Shown piece by piece: positions 41,756 through 49,742 of a stretch of 64,000 bases of DNA (within the stretch, counting starts at the first letter, position 1; the number at the start of each line of letters is the position of its first letter). Source of the stretch: Zeaxanthinibacter sp. PT1 (GTDB lineage Bacteria; Bacteroidota; Bacteroidia; Flavobacteriales; Flavobacteriaceae); NCBI RefSeq assembly GCF_028464225.1, contig NZ_JAQPCN010000004.1, positions 211,036 through 275,035 of the forward strand, given 5' to 3'. A model generated the notes under the pieces. That model was not told the origin of the DNA, made no database searches, and saw only the letters and a list, made by a program, of their open reading frames with translations. The position numbers were made by a program, and so were the translations under genes.

Positions 41756-43507
41756 CTAAAAGTAACCATCACGTTTCTTGCTTCTTCTTTTTCCGGGCTT
41801 GCCAGAATCAGCTTTGCTGAAACTCTTTTTAGATTTAGGTCCGCGATCCTTCATCCTTCGGTTCCCCTTCTTATTCTTGCGTCCACCGCCGCCTTGATCA
41901 GGAGCTCCGGAAATCTCGACGTTCACAAAACGACCTTTTACTTTAAAGTCGGTGAAATGGCTCAGGATAAACTCGGTAAGTTGCGCCTCTGTATTGAAGA
42001 AAGAAAAACTGTCTTTTACATCTACTTTGTAGATATCGTCTTTTTCCAGTCCAAGGGTATCCCTTAAGAAATCTTTTAAGGACATCCAGTCATAACCGTC
42101 GCGTTCACCAACGTTGATAAAGTACCGAACAGAACCATCACTGGGGATCTGGCCATTTGTCGATGCACCGTCTCTCTTGCCGGCGTCCGTGTTCAGGTCC
42201 TTGGATTTATTGTAGTAGTTAAAGAACCTGGTGAATTCTACAGAGATCATCTTCTTTATGAGCTCTTCCCTGTCTAATCCTTCAAATACATCGTAAATCG
42301 CAGGTAAATAGCTCTCTACTTCCTTATTTACTTTGGTATCCCGGATCTTACTGGCCAGGTGGTATAATTGTATCTCGCAGATCTCTATCCCGGAAGGGAT
42401 TTGTTTGGAGATGAATTTCTGTTGAATTTTTTTCTCGATGGCGCTGATCTTGCGCATCTCGCTACGGGTGATAATCACCATAGAGATCCCTGATTTCCCG
42501 GCACGACCTGTTCGCCCGCTTCGGTGGGTATAGGTCTCGATCTCATCCGGAAGCTGGTAGTTGATCACGTGGGTGATATCGTCTACATCAATTCCCCTTG
42601 CTGCTACATCTGTAGCAACCAGCATCTGTATCTGTTTTTTACGGAAGGCATTCATCACCATATCCCTCTGGTTCTGGCTCAGATCGCCATGAAGGGCTCC
42701 TGCATTGTAGCCGTCTTCGATCAGTTTTTCCGCAACTTTCTGGGTGTCTCTTTTGGTACGACAGAATACGACAGAGAAGATATCAGGATTGGCATCAGCC
42801 AGCCTTTTCAGTGCAGGATAGCGGTCACGTCCGCCTACTACGTAATATTCGTGCTGTACATTATCTGTTCCGGAGTTCTTGGTCCCAACGGTGATCTCCT
42901 TGGGCTTATGCATGAACTTCTTAGAGATGGTTGCCACCTCTTTAGGCATTGTTGCAGAGAACAACCAGGTAGATTTATCTTCGGGAGTATTGGAAAGAAT
43001 ATCTTTGATATCCTCGTAGAATCCCATATTGAGCATTTCATCTGCCTCATCCAGGATACAATATTCAATCTTGGAAATATCAACCATACCTCGGTTGATC
43101 ATGTCTTTCATCCTTCCCGGTGTAGCTACCACGATCTGTGCTCCGCGCTTTACCTGTTTTGCTTGTTCGGTAATACTGGCACCACCATAGATGGCTACGG
43201 TATTAAGACCCTTTACGTACTTAGAGTACAGTTGCATTTCATTGGTGATCTGCAGGCAGAGTTCACGGGTAGGAGAGAGGATGAGTCCCTGGGTAGTTCG
43301 GCTGCTCGCATCGATCTTCTGGATCAGCGGAAAGCCAAAGGCTGCAGTTTTCCCCGTACCGGTCTGCGCCAAGGCAACCAAGTCGGTCTCACTCTCTAAT
43401 AGGATTGGGATTGCTTTTTCCTGAACCTCGGAAGGTGATTCAAATCCAAGGTCTGCAATAGCATTCAGTAAGGGCGTGTCTAGCCCTAATGCTTCAAATT
43501 TTGTCAT
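41756..43507 (-). CDS. DEAD-box ATP-dependent RNA helicase
   Basis: A 583-residue DeaD/CsdA-like helicase that unwinds structured RNA, typically in ribosome assembly and at low temperature. Q motif near 28, Walker A AQTGTGKT at 47-54, PTRELCLQ near 100, DEAD in LDEADEMLNMG near 153, SAT near 183 and HRSGRTGRAGK near 328 are all present. A C-terminal DbpA-type RNA-binding domain (about 450-545) and a Gly/Lys/Arg-rich tail of about 35 residues follow. The long 5' leader is consistent with cold-shock type control, but that is inferred. Confidence 0.94.
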   Translation of the reverse strand: MTKFEALGLDTPLLNAIADLGFESPSEVQEKAIPILLESETDLVALAQTGTGKTAAFGFPLIQKIDASSRTTQGLILSPTRELCLQITNEMQLYSKYVKGLNTVAIYGGASITEQAKQVKRGAQIVVATPGRMKDMINRGMVDISKIEYCILDEADEMLNMGFYEDIKDILSNTPEDKSTWLFSATMPKEVATISKKFMHKPKEITVGTKNSGTDNVQHEYYVVGGRDRYPALKRLADANPDIFSVVFCRTKRDTQKVAEKLIEDGYNAGALHGDLSQNQRDMVMNAFRKKQIQMLVATDVAARGIDVDDITHVINYQLPDEIETYTHRSGRTGRAGKSGISMVIITRSEMRKISAIEKKIQQKFISKQIPSGIEICEIQLYHLASKIRDTKVNKEVESYLPAIYDVFEGLDREELIKKMISVEFTRFFNYYNKSKDLNTDAGKRDGASTNGQIPSDGSVRYFINVGERDGYDWMSLKDFLRDTLGLEKDDIYKVDVKDSFSFFNTEAQLTEFILSHFTDFKVKGRFVNVEISGAPDQGGGGRKNKKGNRRMKDRGPKSKKSFSKADSGKPGKRRSKKRDGYF

Positions 43508-43619
43508 AATGGGTAATTCTTATAAATCGCAAATAGTTGTGTTGTCTAGAGCGATCTTCAAATAAGAACCTGTTTTGCCCGTTACAACACCTGCGCTACC
43601 GGCGGCGTTAATTCGGCCG

Positions 43620-43653
43620 CAAAGGTACTGTTAATTATCCATACAAGCGACAA
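43620..43653 (-). promoter_or_regulatory. promoter of the DEAD-box helicase gene
   Basis: On the minus strand TACCTTTG (43627-43620) fits the -7 consensus. TTG triplets lie 16 bp and 23 bp upstream of it (43646-43644 and 43653-43651). The predicted 5' leader is about 105 nt, unusually long for this window. Confidence 0.6.
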
Positions 43654-43758
43654 TATTTGCTATGTATTTGTAAATGAGTTAAATACATATTAATACAGGG
43701 GCTTCCGGGGAATTAATTCAGGGCAGTTTGAGGGTAGCAGACACTTTTTTTAACGAGT

Positions 43759-44340
43759 TCAGTGGCCGGATTTCAGAAAATCGATCAATTTCCTGAAAGC
43801 TTTACCGCGATGACTGATATTGTTCTTAACCTCGGCGGCTAACTGGGCAAAGGTCTCTTGGTATCCTTCCGGCCTGAAAACCGGGTCGTACCCAAAGCCA
43901 CCTTCTCCTGAAGGCGTTTTGGTGATGACCCCATGAACCTCTCCTGTAAATAAGTGCTGTTGGCCATCGAGGTTCAGAGCGATCACGGTCCTGAAAAAAG
44001 CAGTGCGGTCTTCTTTTTCCCTTAATTCCTTTAAAAGTCGGGCTATGTTGTCTGAGGAATTCTTCTTGGGTCCGGCATAGCGGGCAGAATATACCCCGGG
44101 TGCCCCATGCAGTGCGTTGACCAGTAAGCCGGTATCGTCCGCGAAACAAGGCAGGCCATAATGCCGGCTGACATGATCTGCTTTCAGGATGGCATTTCCC
44201 TCAAGCGTCTCGGCGGTTTCCGGAATCTCCTCTATGCACCCGATATCATTGAGCGACTGTAATTGTATTCCGTCGGGAACCATCCGTTGAATTTCCTCCA
44301 GTTTTTTAAGATTATGCGTAGCAAAGACCAGTTTGATCAT
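43759..44340 (-). CDS. rdgB: non-canonical purine NTP pyrophosphatase (RdgB/HAM1)
   Basis: A 193-residue house-cleaning enzyme that hydrolyses ITP, dITP and XTP to monophosphates. The N-terminal KLVFATHNLKKLEEI, the CFADDTGLLVNAL loop near 67, GFGYDPVF near 148, and SHRGKAFRKL near 176 are the defining motifs. The length is usual for the family. It lies upstream of the helicase on the same strand but with a 250-bp gap and separate promoter, so it is likely its own unit. Its -7 box (minus 44383-44376) is TATTTTTG. Confidence 0.96.
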   Translation of the reverse strand: MIKLVFATHNLKKLEEIQRMVPDGIQLQSLNDIGCIEEIPETAETLEGNAILKADHVSRHYGLPCFADDTGLLVNALHGAPGVYSARYAGPKKNSSDNIARLLKELREKEDRTAFFRTVIALNLDGQQHLFTGEVHGVITKTPSGEGGFGYDPVFRPEGYQETFAQLAAEVKNNISHRGKAFRKLIDFLKSGH

Positions 44341-44375
44341 AAGTGTGGATTAATTAAGGTGGGGTGATAGTGGGC

Positions 44376-44383
44376 CAAAAATA
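44376..44383 (-). promoter_or_regulatory. -7 box of rdgB
   Basis: TATTTTTG on the minus strand matches TAnnTTTG, 36 bases upstream of the rdgB start. The divergent methyltransferase-like gene starts 14 bases beyond. Confidence 0.4.
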
Positions 44384-44396
44384 CTAATTTTAGGGC

Positions 44397-44855
44397 ATGA
44401 CTATGAAACTGAAAATTCCACCGGCATTAGTATTCTTATTCTTTGGTTCCTGTATGTACTTGTTAGACCTGTGGCTACCCGTTGGGGAGTTCGATTTCTT
44501 TGGCAGGAAGTGGTTGCTATGGGTGTTGACGGGCATAGCTATCCTGGTGACGGGAATAGCATTAGTACAATTTGCCACGGCAGGTACAAGTATAGATCCC
44601 AGGAACCCCGGCAAATCTAAGGTGCTGGTGACTAGTGGTATCTATAATTATACCCGGAATCCGATGTATCTTTCTTTATTGCTGCTGTTGCTGGCATGGG
44701 GACTTTATTTAGGCAATGCCTTTAATACGCTGATCGCCGCCCTCTTCGTGGGCTATATGAACCGTTTCCAGATTGTCCCCGAAGAAGAAATCCTGGAAAA
44801 AGAATTCGGACAACTATTCAGATCTTATTGCATGGCGGTAAGAAGATGGTTCTGA
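44397..44855 (+). CDS. isoprenylcysteine methyltransferase-like membrane protein
   Basis: A 152-residue integral membrane protein with four hydrophobic helices, resembling the PEMT/ICMT superfamily. The characteristic SAM-binding region is GIYNYTRNPMYLSLLLLLLAWGLYLG near 80-105 (the NPMY motif), with EEEILEKEFGQLFRSYCMAVRRW at the C terminus. Substrate unknown: these bacterial members methylate lipids, thiols or small molecules. The ATG at 44403 is an alternative start. Divergent from rdgB across about 55 bp. Confidence 0.87.
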   Translation: MTMKLKIPPALVFLFFGSCMYLLDLWLPVGEFDFFGRKWLLWVLTGIAILVTGIALVQFATAGTSIDPRNPGKSKVLVTSGIYNYTRNPMYLSLLLLLLAWGLYLGNAFNTLIAALFVGYMNRFQIVPEEEILEKEFGQLFRSYCMAVRRWF

Positions 44856-44945
44856 TGTAAGATTAGTCAATTCCATAATATTCAATTTTATTATCGAAAT
44901 GAATAATATTTCACTAGATTAGCGTTATCATTAATAAAGTGGAAC

Positions 44946-45557
44946 ATGATCGCGATTATTACCGGGGACATAATTAATTCCGGCGAATACCGAGCCTCCG
45001 AGTGGATGGAGGTACTGAAAAGCTATTTCCTGCAATTAGGAAATTCCCCGGGAGACTGGGAATTTTACCGTGGGGATGAATTCCAGATCCGTGTACCGGC
45101 AGAACGCGCATTGCATACGGCCATCGCCATAAAGGCGAGAATAAAAACCTTTAAAAAGCTCGATGTGCGGATGGCAATAGGGCTTGGGGATGAAACTTAC
45201 AAAGGCCCTAAAGTAAGTGAGTCGAACGGTACGGCTTACCAGAGATCCGGCAGGACTTTTGAGCGATTGAAAGATGAAAAAGTTCATTTAGCCATTTCCA
45301 GTGGCCATCCAAAGCAAGACAGGACCCTGAACCTGATCTTGCTGCTCGCCCTCGATTTCATGAACGACTGGAGCCAGGTTTCCGCAGAGATCATGGTATT
45401 GCTTTTAAAAGAACCGGGGGCTGCGCAGAACCAAATCGCGGAGCAGCTAGGGATAAAGCAGTCTGCGGTCAGCCAACGTTTTAAGCGAGCGCGAAAAGAC
45501 CTGGTCCTCTCCATATTACGGCACTACAATTCCATCTTAAAAGAACTTAACCCATGA
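44946..45557 (+). CDS. SatD-family protein with helix-turn-helix
   Basis: A 203-residue protein. The N-terminal part MIAIITGDIINSGEYRA, then EFYRGDEFQIRVPAERALHTAIAIKARIK and RMAIGLGDETY, resembles the SatD domain (a nucleotidyl-cyclase-like fold). The C terminus (about 160-200) is a helix-turn-helix, QNQIAEQLGIKQSAVSQRFKRARKDLV. It overlaps the DUF3307 gene by four bases, and such pairs recur in many bacteria. It is plausibly a ligand-sensing regulator of its partner or a nucleotide-binding protein; no function is established. Confidence 0.78.
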   Translation: MIAIITGDIINSGEYRASEWMEVLKSYFLQLGNSPGDWEFYRGDEFQIRVPAERALHTAIAIKARIKTFKKLDVRMAIGLGDETYKGPKVSESNGTAYQRSGRTFERLKDEKVHLAISSGHPKQDRTLNLILLLALDFMNDWSQVSAEIMVLLLKEPGAAQNQIAEQLGIKQSAVSQRFKRARKDLVLSILRHYNSILKELNP

Positions 45558-46270
45558 TGCTATTCCTGAAATTATTGCTGGCCCACTTATTGGGTGATTT
45601 TCTCTTGCAGCCACAGCGCTGGACCATCCACCAGGATGCCAATAAAATAAAGTCTCAATACCTCTATTTACATATCCTGATACACTTTGTATTGATCTAC
45701 TTAGTGCTATGGGACCTAACGCTCTGGTACCTAGCCGGCTTAATAGCCCTGAGTCATTTCTTTATAGATCTGCTACGGCTGTATATACAGGACTCATTTA
45801 AGTATCGCAGGATTCCATTTATGCTGGGACAGGCAATGCATTTAGCGATTCTCGGGTATGCAGTATTCTATCTGGCAGAATCCACCCCGGTGCTGCAAGA
45901 GATTTTTGCAGGATTTAATTGGGCTCTGCTGACAGCCTTGGTCTTCGTGACCCAGCCTGTTGCGGTACTTATGGCCTATTTATTGGAAGGAATGTCTGAC
46001 CAGATAGAGACTGATCATAAATCCCTGCCAAATGCCGGGCGCTATATCGGTATACTAGAACGCTTATTTGTGCTGGTGTTTATCGTTATCGGGAGATGGG
46101 ATGCCATAGGCTTGCTGATCACTGCTAAATCTGTTTTTCGTTTTAATGATCTCAAGGAAAGCAACAGTCGAAAGCTCACTGAATATATCCTGATAGGGAC
46201 CTTACTGAGTTTTGGATTTGCCATCCTCACCGGCTTGTTATACAACTACTACTTATTCAATTTCACCTGA
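45554..46270 (+). CDS. DUF3307 membrane protein
   Basis: A 238-residue integral membrane protein with about six hydrophobic helices. The N-terminal LFLKLLLAHLLGDFLLQPQRW is the DUF3307 signature with conserved His, Asp and Gln; HILIHFVLIYLVLW, LIALSHFFIDLLRLYIQD (another HxxxD) and WDAIGLLITAKSVFRFND follow. The conserved polar residues in the helices suggest a membrane-embedded metal or catalytic site, but nothing is proven. Coupled (4-bp overlap) to the SatD-family gene. Confidence 0.85.
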   Translation: MMLFLKLLLAHLLGDFLLQPQRWTIHQDANKIKSQYLYLHILIHFVLIYLVLWDLTLWYLAGLIALSHFFIDLLRLYIQDSFKYRRIPFMLGQAMHLAILGYAVFYLAESTPVLQEIFAGFNWALLTALVFVTQPVAVLMAYLLEGMSDQIETDHKSLPNAGRYIGILERLFVLVFIVIGRWDAIGLLITAKSVFRFNDLKESNSRKLTEYILIGTLLSFGFAILTGLLYNYYLFNFT

Positions 46271-46402
46271 GATTTCTATTAGCGAATTAAGGAATTCCTA
46301 ATTTACCCTGGCCTAAAAAATGAATTCTACATGTTTAAGCGTAATCGCTTGGATCAAACATAGTTTTAGGACTTTAAGTGAATTACAGACCAAATTAATT
46401 TT

Positions 46403-46410
46403 TACTTTTG
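46403..46410 (+). promoter_or_regulatory. -7 box of the serB-serA gene
   Basis: TACTTTTG matches TAnnTTTG exactly and overlaps a spurious in-frame TTG start codon at 46408. It leaves a leader of about 16 nt before the ATG at 46432, which has a good ribosome binding site (AAGGTGG). A -33 TTG is not clear. Confidence 0.55.
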
Positions 46411-46431
46411 GCTCTTAATCAAAGGTGGACC

Positions 46432-48324
46432 ATGATAGAAGCTGGAAGAAAATACGTATTTGATTTTGATAGTACCTTAACCCGGGTAGAAGCATTGGAT
46501 GTACTTGCGGAAATGACCCTGAAAGACAGGTCTAATCGCGACGAAGTGATTCGGGAGATTCAGAAGATCACCAACCTGGGGATAGACGGCGATATCTCGT
46601 TTACCGAATCCCTGGAGCAAAGGATACGGATGCTAGATGCACACCGGGACGATCTTCCAAAACTGGTAGAAGAATTGCGGCAGAAGATCTCTAAGAGTAT
46701 TGCCTCTAACAAGGAATTCTTTGACAAATTCTCAGAAGATATCTATGTGATCTCCTGCGGATTTAAAGAGTTCATCGACCCTATCGTAGCAGATTACAAT
46801 ATCCCATCGGAAAGGGTGTTTGCCAATACCTTCCAGTTTGATGAGGAAGGCCGAATTGTCGGTTTTGATAAAACTAATGTCCTGGCCGGTCACAATGGGA
46901 AGATCCAATGTTTAAAGGAATTAAACCTGGATGGTGAAGTGCAGGTGATCGGGGATGGTTACAGCGATTACGTTATGCGGGAAGCTGGTATTGCTGATAA
47001 GTTCTTCGCTTATACAGAAAATGTGCACCGTGAGAAGGCCACTAAAGATGCCGATCACGTGGCACCTAACTTAGATGAATTTTTATTTGTGAACGATTTG
47101 CCAAGAAATATATCCTATCCTAAGAACCGTATTAAAATTCTTTTACTGGAGAACGTGCATCCCGCTGCCTTTGATAACCTGTCCGAAGATGGCTTTGCCG
47201 TAGAATTGGTAAAGCACAGCCTCTCCGAGGAGGAGCTCATAGAGAAGATCAGGGGTGTGCATGTTTTAGGAATCCGTTCTAAGACACAAGTCACCCAGAA
47301 AGTTCTCGATGCGGCCAATAAATTACTGGTTGTGGGGGCTTTTTGTATCGGTACCACGCAAATAGACCTGGATTACTGTAAGAAAAAGGGTGTAGTGGTC
47401 TTTAACGCTCCATATAGCAATACCCGCTCTGTCGTGGAACTGGCTATTGGGCAGATCATCATGCTGATGCGAAGCATTTTCCCTCGCAGTATGGAAATCC
47501 ATTCCGGGCAATGGCAGAAAACTGCTGCCAACTCCAGGGAGGTTCGAGGCAAGAACCTTGGAATCGTTGGTTACGGCAATATCGGGAAACAGTTATCCAT
47601 ATTGGCAGAAGCTATGGGCATGCGGGTCTATTTCTATGATATAGATGAAAAGCTGGCCCTTGGAAACGCGAAATCCTGTTCAACCCTGGAAGATCTACTG
47701 AATGTTTCGGACGTGGTTTCTCTTCATATTGATGACAACAAGGCTAATAAGAATTTTATCGGTGAACGCGAGTTTAACCAGATGCGGAACGGGGCGGTAT
47801 TACTCAACCTTTCACGAGGATTTGTAGTGGATATTCCAGCGATGGTCGCTGCGCTGAAATCCGGTAAACTCGCCGGTGCCGCAGTAGATGTTTACCCGGA
47901 AGAGCCACGGTCTAACGGGGCATTTGAAACGGAGTTGCGCGGCTTAAACAACGTCATCCTTACCCCGCATATTGGGGGTAGTACGGAGGAAGCACAGCGC
48001 GATATTGCTGATTTTGTTCCGAATAAGATCATGGGCTATATCAATTCAGGAAATACGGTAGATGCCGTGAATTTCCCGAATATCCGCCTGCCTAAACAAG
48101 ACAATTCACACAGGTTCTTGCATATTCATAAAAATGTTCCGGGGGTAATGGCAAAGATCAACGAGGTTCTGGCCAAATACGAGATGAACATCACCGGGCA
48201 GTACTTGTCTACCGATAGCGACGTGGGTTATGTGATCTCTGACCTGAACAAGGAGTACAACAAGGAGGTTATACAAGCCCTGAAGAAGGTAGAGAACACC
48301 ATTAAATTCCGTGTGTTGTATTAG
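46432..48324 (+). CDS. serA: phosphoserine phosphatase-like / phosphoglycerate dehydrogenase fusion
   Basis: A 630-residue two-domain protein. The first (about 1-220) is a HAD phosphatase of the SerB type: nucleophile Asp11 in YVFDFDSTLTR, the Ser/Thr motif in VISCGFKEF and the last motif IGDGYSDYVM near 174. The second (about 230-630) is a D-3-phosphoglycerate dehydrogenase: NAD-binding GIVGYGNIGKQL near 377, catalytic HIGGST near 514, and an ACT-like segment near 560-630. It therefore covers the first and last steps of serine synthesis. I start at ATG 46432, where AAGGTGG is an ideal Shine-Dalgarno. Confidence 0.93.
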   Translation: MIEAGRKYVFDFDSTLTRVEALDVLAEMTLKDRSNRDEVIREIQKITNLGIDGDISFTESLEQRIRMLDAHRDDLPKLVEELRQKISKSIASNKEFFDKFSEDIYVISCGFKEFIDPIVADYNIPSERVFANTFQFDEEGRIVGFDKTNVLAGHNGKIQCLKELNLDGEVQVIGDGYSDYVMREAGIADKFFAYTENVHREKATKDADHVAPNLDEFLFVNDLPRNISYPKNRIKILLLENVHPAAFDNLSEDGFAVELVKHSLSEEELIEKIRGVHVLGIRSKTQVTQKVLDAANKLLVVGAFCIGTTQIDLDYCKKKGVVVFNAPYSNTRSVVELAIGQIIMLMRSIFPRSMEIHSGQWQKTAANSREVRGKNLGIVGYGNIGKQLSILAEAMGMRVYFYDIDEKLALGNAKSCSTLEDLLNVSDVVSLHIDDNKANKNFIGEREFNQMRNGAVLLNLSRGFVVDIPAMVAALKSGKLAGAAVDVYPEEPRSNGAFETELRGLNNVILTPHIGGSTEEAQRDIADFVPNKIMGYINSGNTVDAVNFPNIRLPKQDNSHRFLHIHKNVPGVMAKINEVLAKYEMNITGQYLSTDSDVGYVISDLNKEYNKEVIQALKKVENTIKFRVLY

Positions 48325-48326
48325 GA

Positions 48327-48800
48327 TTATTCGTGGTGATAGGGCTCATTGCGCAGGATTGTGAAAGCGCGGTATAACTGCTCAACGGCGAACAACCTGA
48401 CCATTTGGTGAGAAAAAGTCATTTTGGAAAGACTGATCTTACCCCTGGCAGCGCTGTAAACAGCCTCGCTGAACCCGTAAGCACCGCCGATACATAATAC
48501 CCAGGTCTTTATGCCTGCATTCATTTGCTTTTGCAGGTAAGCCGCAAAATTTACCGAGCTGAATTGCTTGCCGTTCTCATCGAGTAGCACGAGTACATCT
48601 GTTGGCTTCAACCGTTTAAGGATGGCCTCACCTTCTTTCTCCTTTTGTTGTTGGGGGCTGATATTCTTCGTATTCTTGAGGTCAGGGATGATCTCTGTCT
48701 CAAACCGGACATAATGCTGCAGTCTTTTATCGTATTCTGCGATCAGTTCTGAGAGTTCGTTTCGGTCCGTTTTTCCAACGGCGAGCAGCTTTATGGTCAT
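48327..48800 (-). CDS. rlmH: 23S rRNA pseudouridine-1915 N3-methyltransferase
   Basis: A 157-residue SPOUT-family enzyme that methylates m3Psi1915 in the large ribosomal subunit. The start MTIKLLAVGKTDRNELSELIAEYDKR and the knot region LDENGKQFSSVNFAAYL, KTWVLCIGGAYGFSE and FSHQMVRLFAVEQLYRAFTI are the RlmH family core. The family start codon is ATG 48800; the upstream -7 box ends only five bases before it. The ORF lies convergent with serA (gap 2 bp). Confidence 0.96.
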   Translation of the reverse strand: MTIKLLAVGKTDRNELSELIAEYDKRLQHYVRFETEIIPDLKNTKNISPQQQKEKEGEAILKRLKPTDVLVLLDENGKQFSSVNFAAYLQKQMNAGIKTWVLCIGGAYGFSEAVYSAARGKISLSKMTFSHQMVRLFAVEQLYRAFTILRNEPYHHE

Positions 48801-48804
48801 GGGG

Positions 48805-48831
48805 CAAAGATAGAATTTTAGGAAAAATCAA
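48805..48831 (-). promoter_or_regulatory. promoter of rlmH, probably leaderless
   Basis: On the minus strand TTG (48831-48829), a 16-bp spacer and TATCTTTG (48812-48805) form a full promoter. Only four bases (CCCC) separate the -7 box from the rlmH ATG at 48800, so transcription should begin at or very near the start codon. Confidence 0.65.
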
Positions 48832-48884
48832 GTCCCGCTGTGGCGTTAGTTTTTACTAATTTAGCGAAGTACAATCCAGAATAT

Positions 48885-49742
48885 ATGATATCAGAAGAAC
48901 AATTCAGGGAAGAGATAGCAGGCATCATTGCCAATGCCGTCAGGGAAGATGTCGGTGATGGGGATCACAGTTCATTGGCTTGTATCCCTGCAGATGCTAA
49001 AGGAAAGGCCCAGTTATTGGTGAAAGATAAGGGCGTTGTAGCCGGAGTTGAATTTGCCCGGGAGGTCTTTAAATACGTAGATCCTGAATTGGAAATGGAA
49101 ACTTTGATCCTTGATGGTTCCCCCGTAGAATTTGGTGATATTGTTTTCTATGTCAGCGGCAGCTCCCAGAGTATTCTCAAAGCAGAAAGACTTGTGCTTA
49201 ACGGTATGCAGCGGATGAGCGCAATTGCCACGAAGACCCGTAAATATGTACGGTTATTGGAAGGAACCAAGACCCAGATTCTGGATACGCGAAAGACCAC
49301 TCCAGGGATCAGGGCATTGGAAAAATGGGCCGTACGTATAGGTGGTGGGCATAACCATCGCTTTGCCCTGTATGACATGATAATGTTAAAGGACAACCAT
49401 ATCGATTTTGCGGGAGGGATAACAGCTGCCATTGAGAAGACCAAGAATTATCTCAAGGAAACAGGACGTGACTTGAAGATCATCGTTGAAGCACGTAACC
49501 TGGAAGAGGTGGCTGAAATCTTAAAGGCCGGCGGTATTCACCGAATCTTGCTGGATAATTTTAATTTCCAGGATACGGAGAAGGCAGTCAAAATGATCGG
49601 GAATAGAAGCCAGTCAGAGTCTTCGGGCGGAATCAATGAAAATACCATCAGGCGTTACGCCCTGTGTGGGGTCGACTATATTTCTTCAGGTGCGCTTACG
49701 CATTCCGTGTATAACATGGATTTCAGCTTAAAAGCCGTTTAG
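48885..49742 (+). CDS. nadC: nicotinate-nucleotide pyrophosphorylase (carboxylating)
   Basis: A 285-residue enzyme converting quinolinate and PRPP to nicotinate mononucleotide in de novo NAD synthesis. The family signature is LDTRKTTPGIRALEKWAVRIGGGHNHRFALYDMIMLKDNHIDF, which contains the active-site Arg and Lys, and VEARNLEEVAEILKAGGIHRILLDN follows. I choose ATG 48885 (MISEEQFREEIAGIIANAVREDVG); a GTG at 48840 would add 15 unlike residues. The stop is immediately followed by the yihY-like gene start (no gap), so it heads a four-gene unit up to priA. Confidence 0.96.
   Translation: MISEEQFREEIAGIIANAVREDVGDGDHSSLACIPADAKGKAQLLVKDKGVVAGVEFAREVFKYVDPELEMETLILDGSPVEFGDIVFYVSGSSQSILKAERLVLNGMQRMSAIATKTRKYVRLLEGTKTQILDTRKTTPGIRALEKWAVRIGGGHNHRFALYDMIMLKDNHIDFAGGITAAIEKTKNYLKETGRDLKIIVEARNLEEVAEILKAGGIHRILLDNFNFQDTEKAVKMIGNRSQSESSGGINENTIRRYALCGVDYISSGALTHSVYNMDFSLKAV

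Noticed and set aside
42524..43399. 291-codon plus-strand frame opposite the DEAD-box gene.
   Set aside because: Antisense to helicase motifs; composition is the mirror of the helicase codon use.
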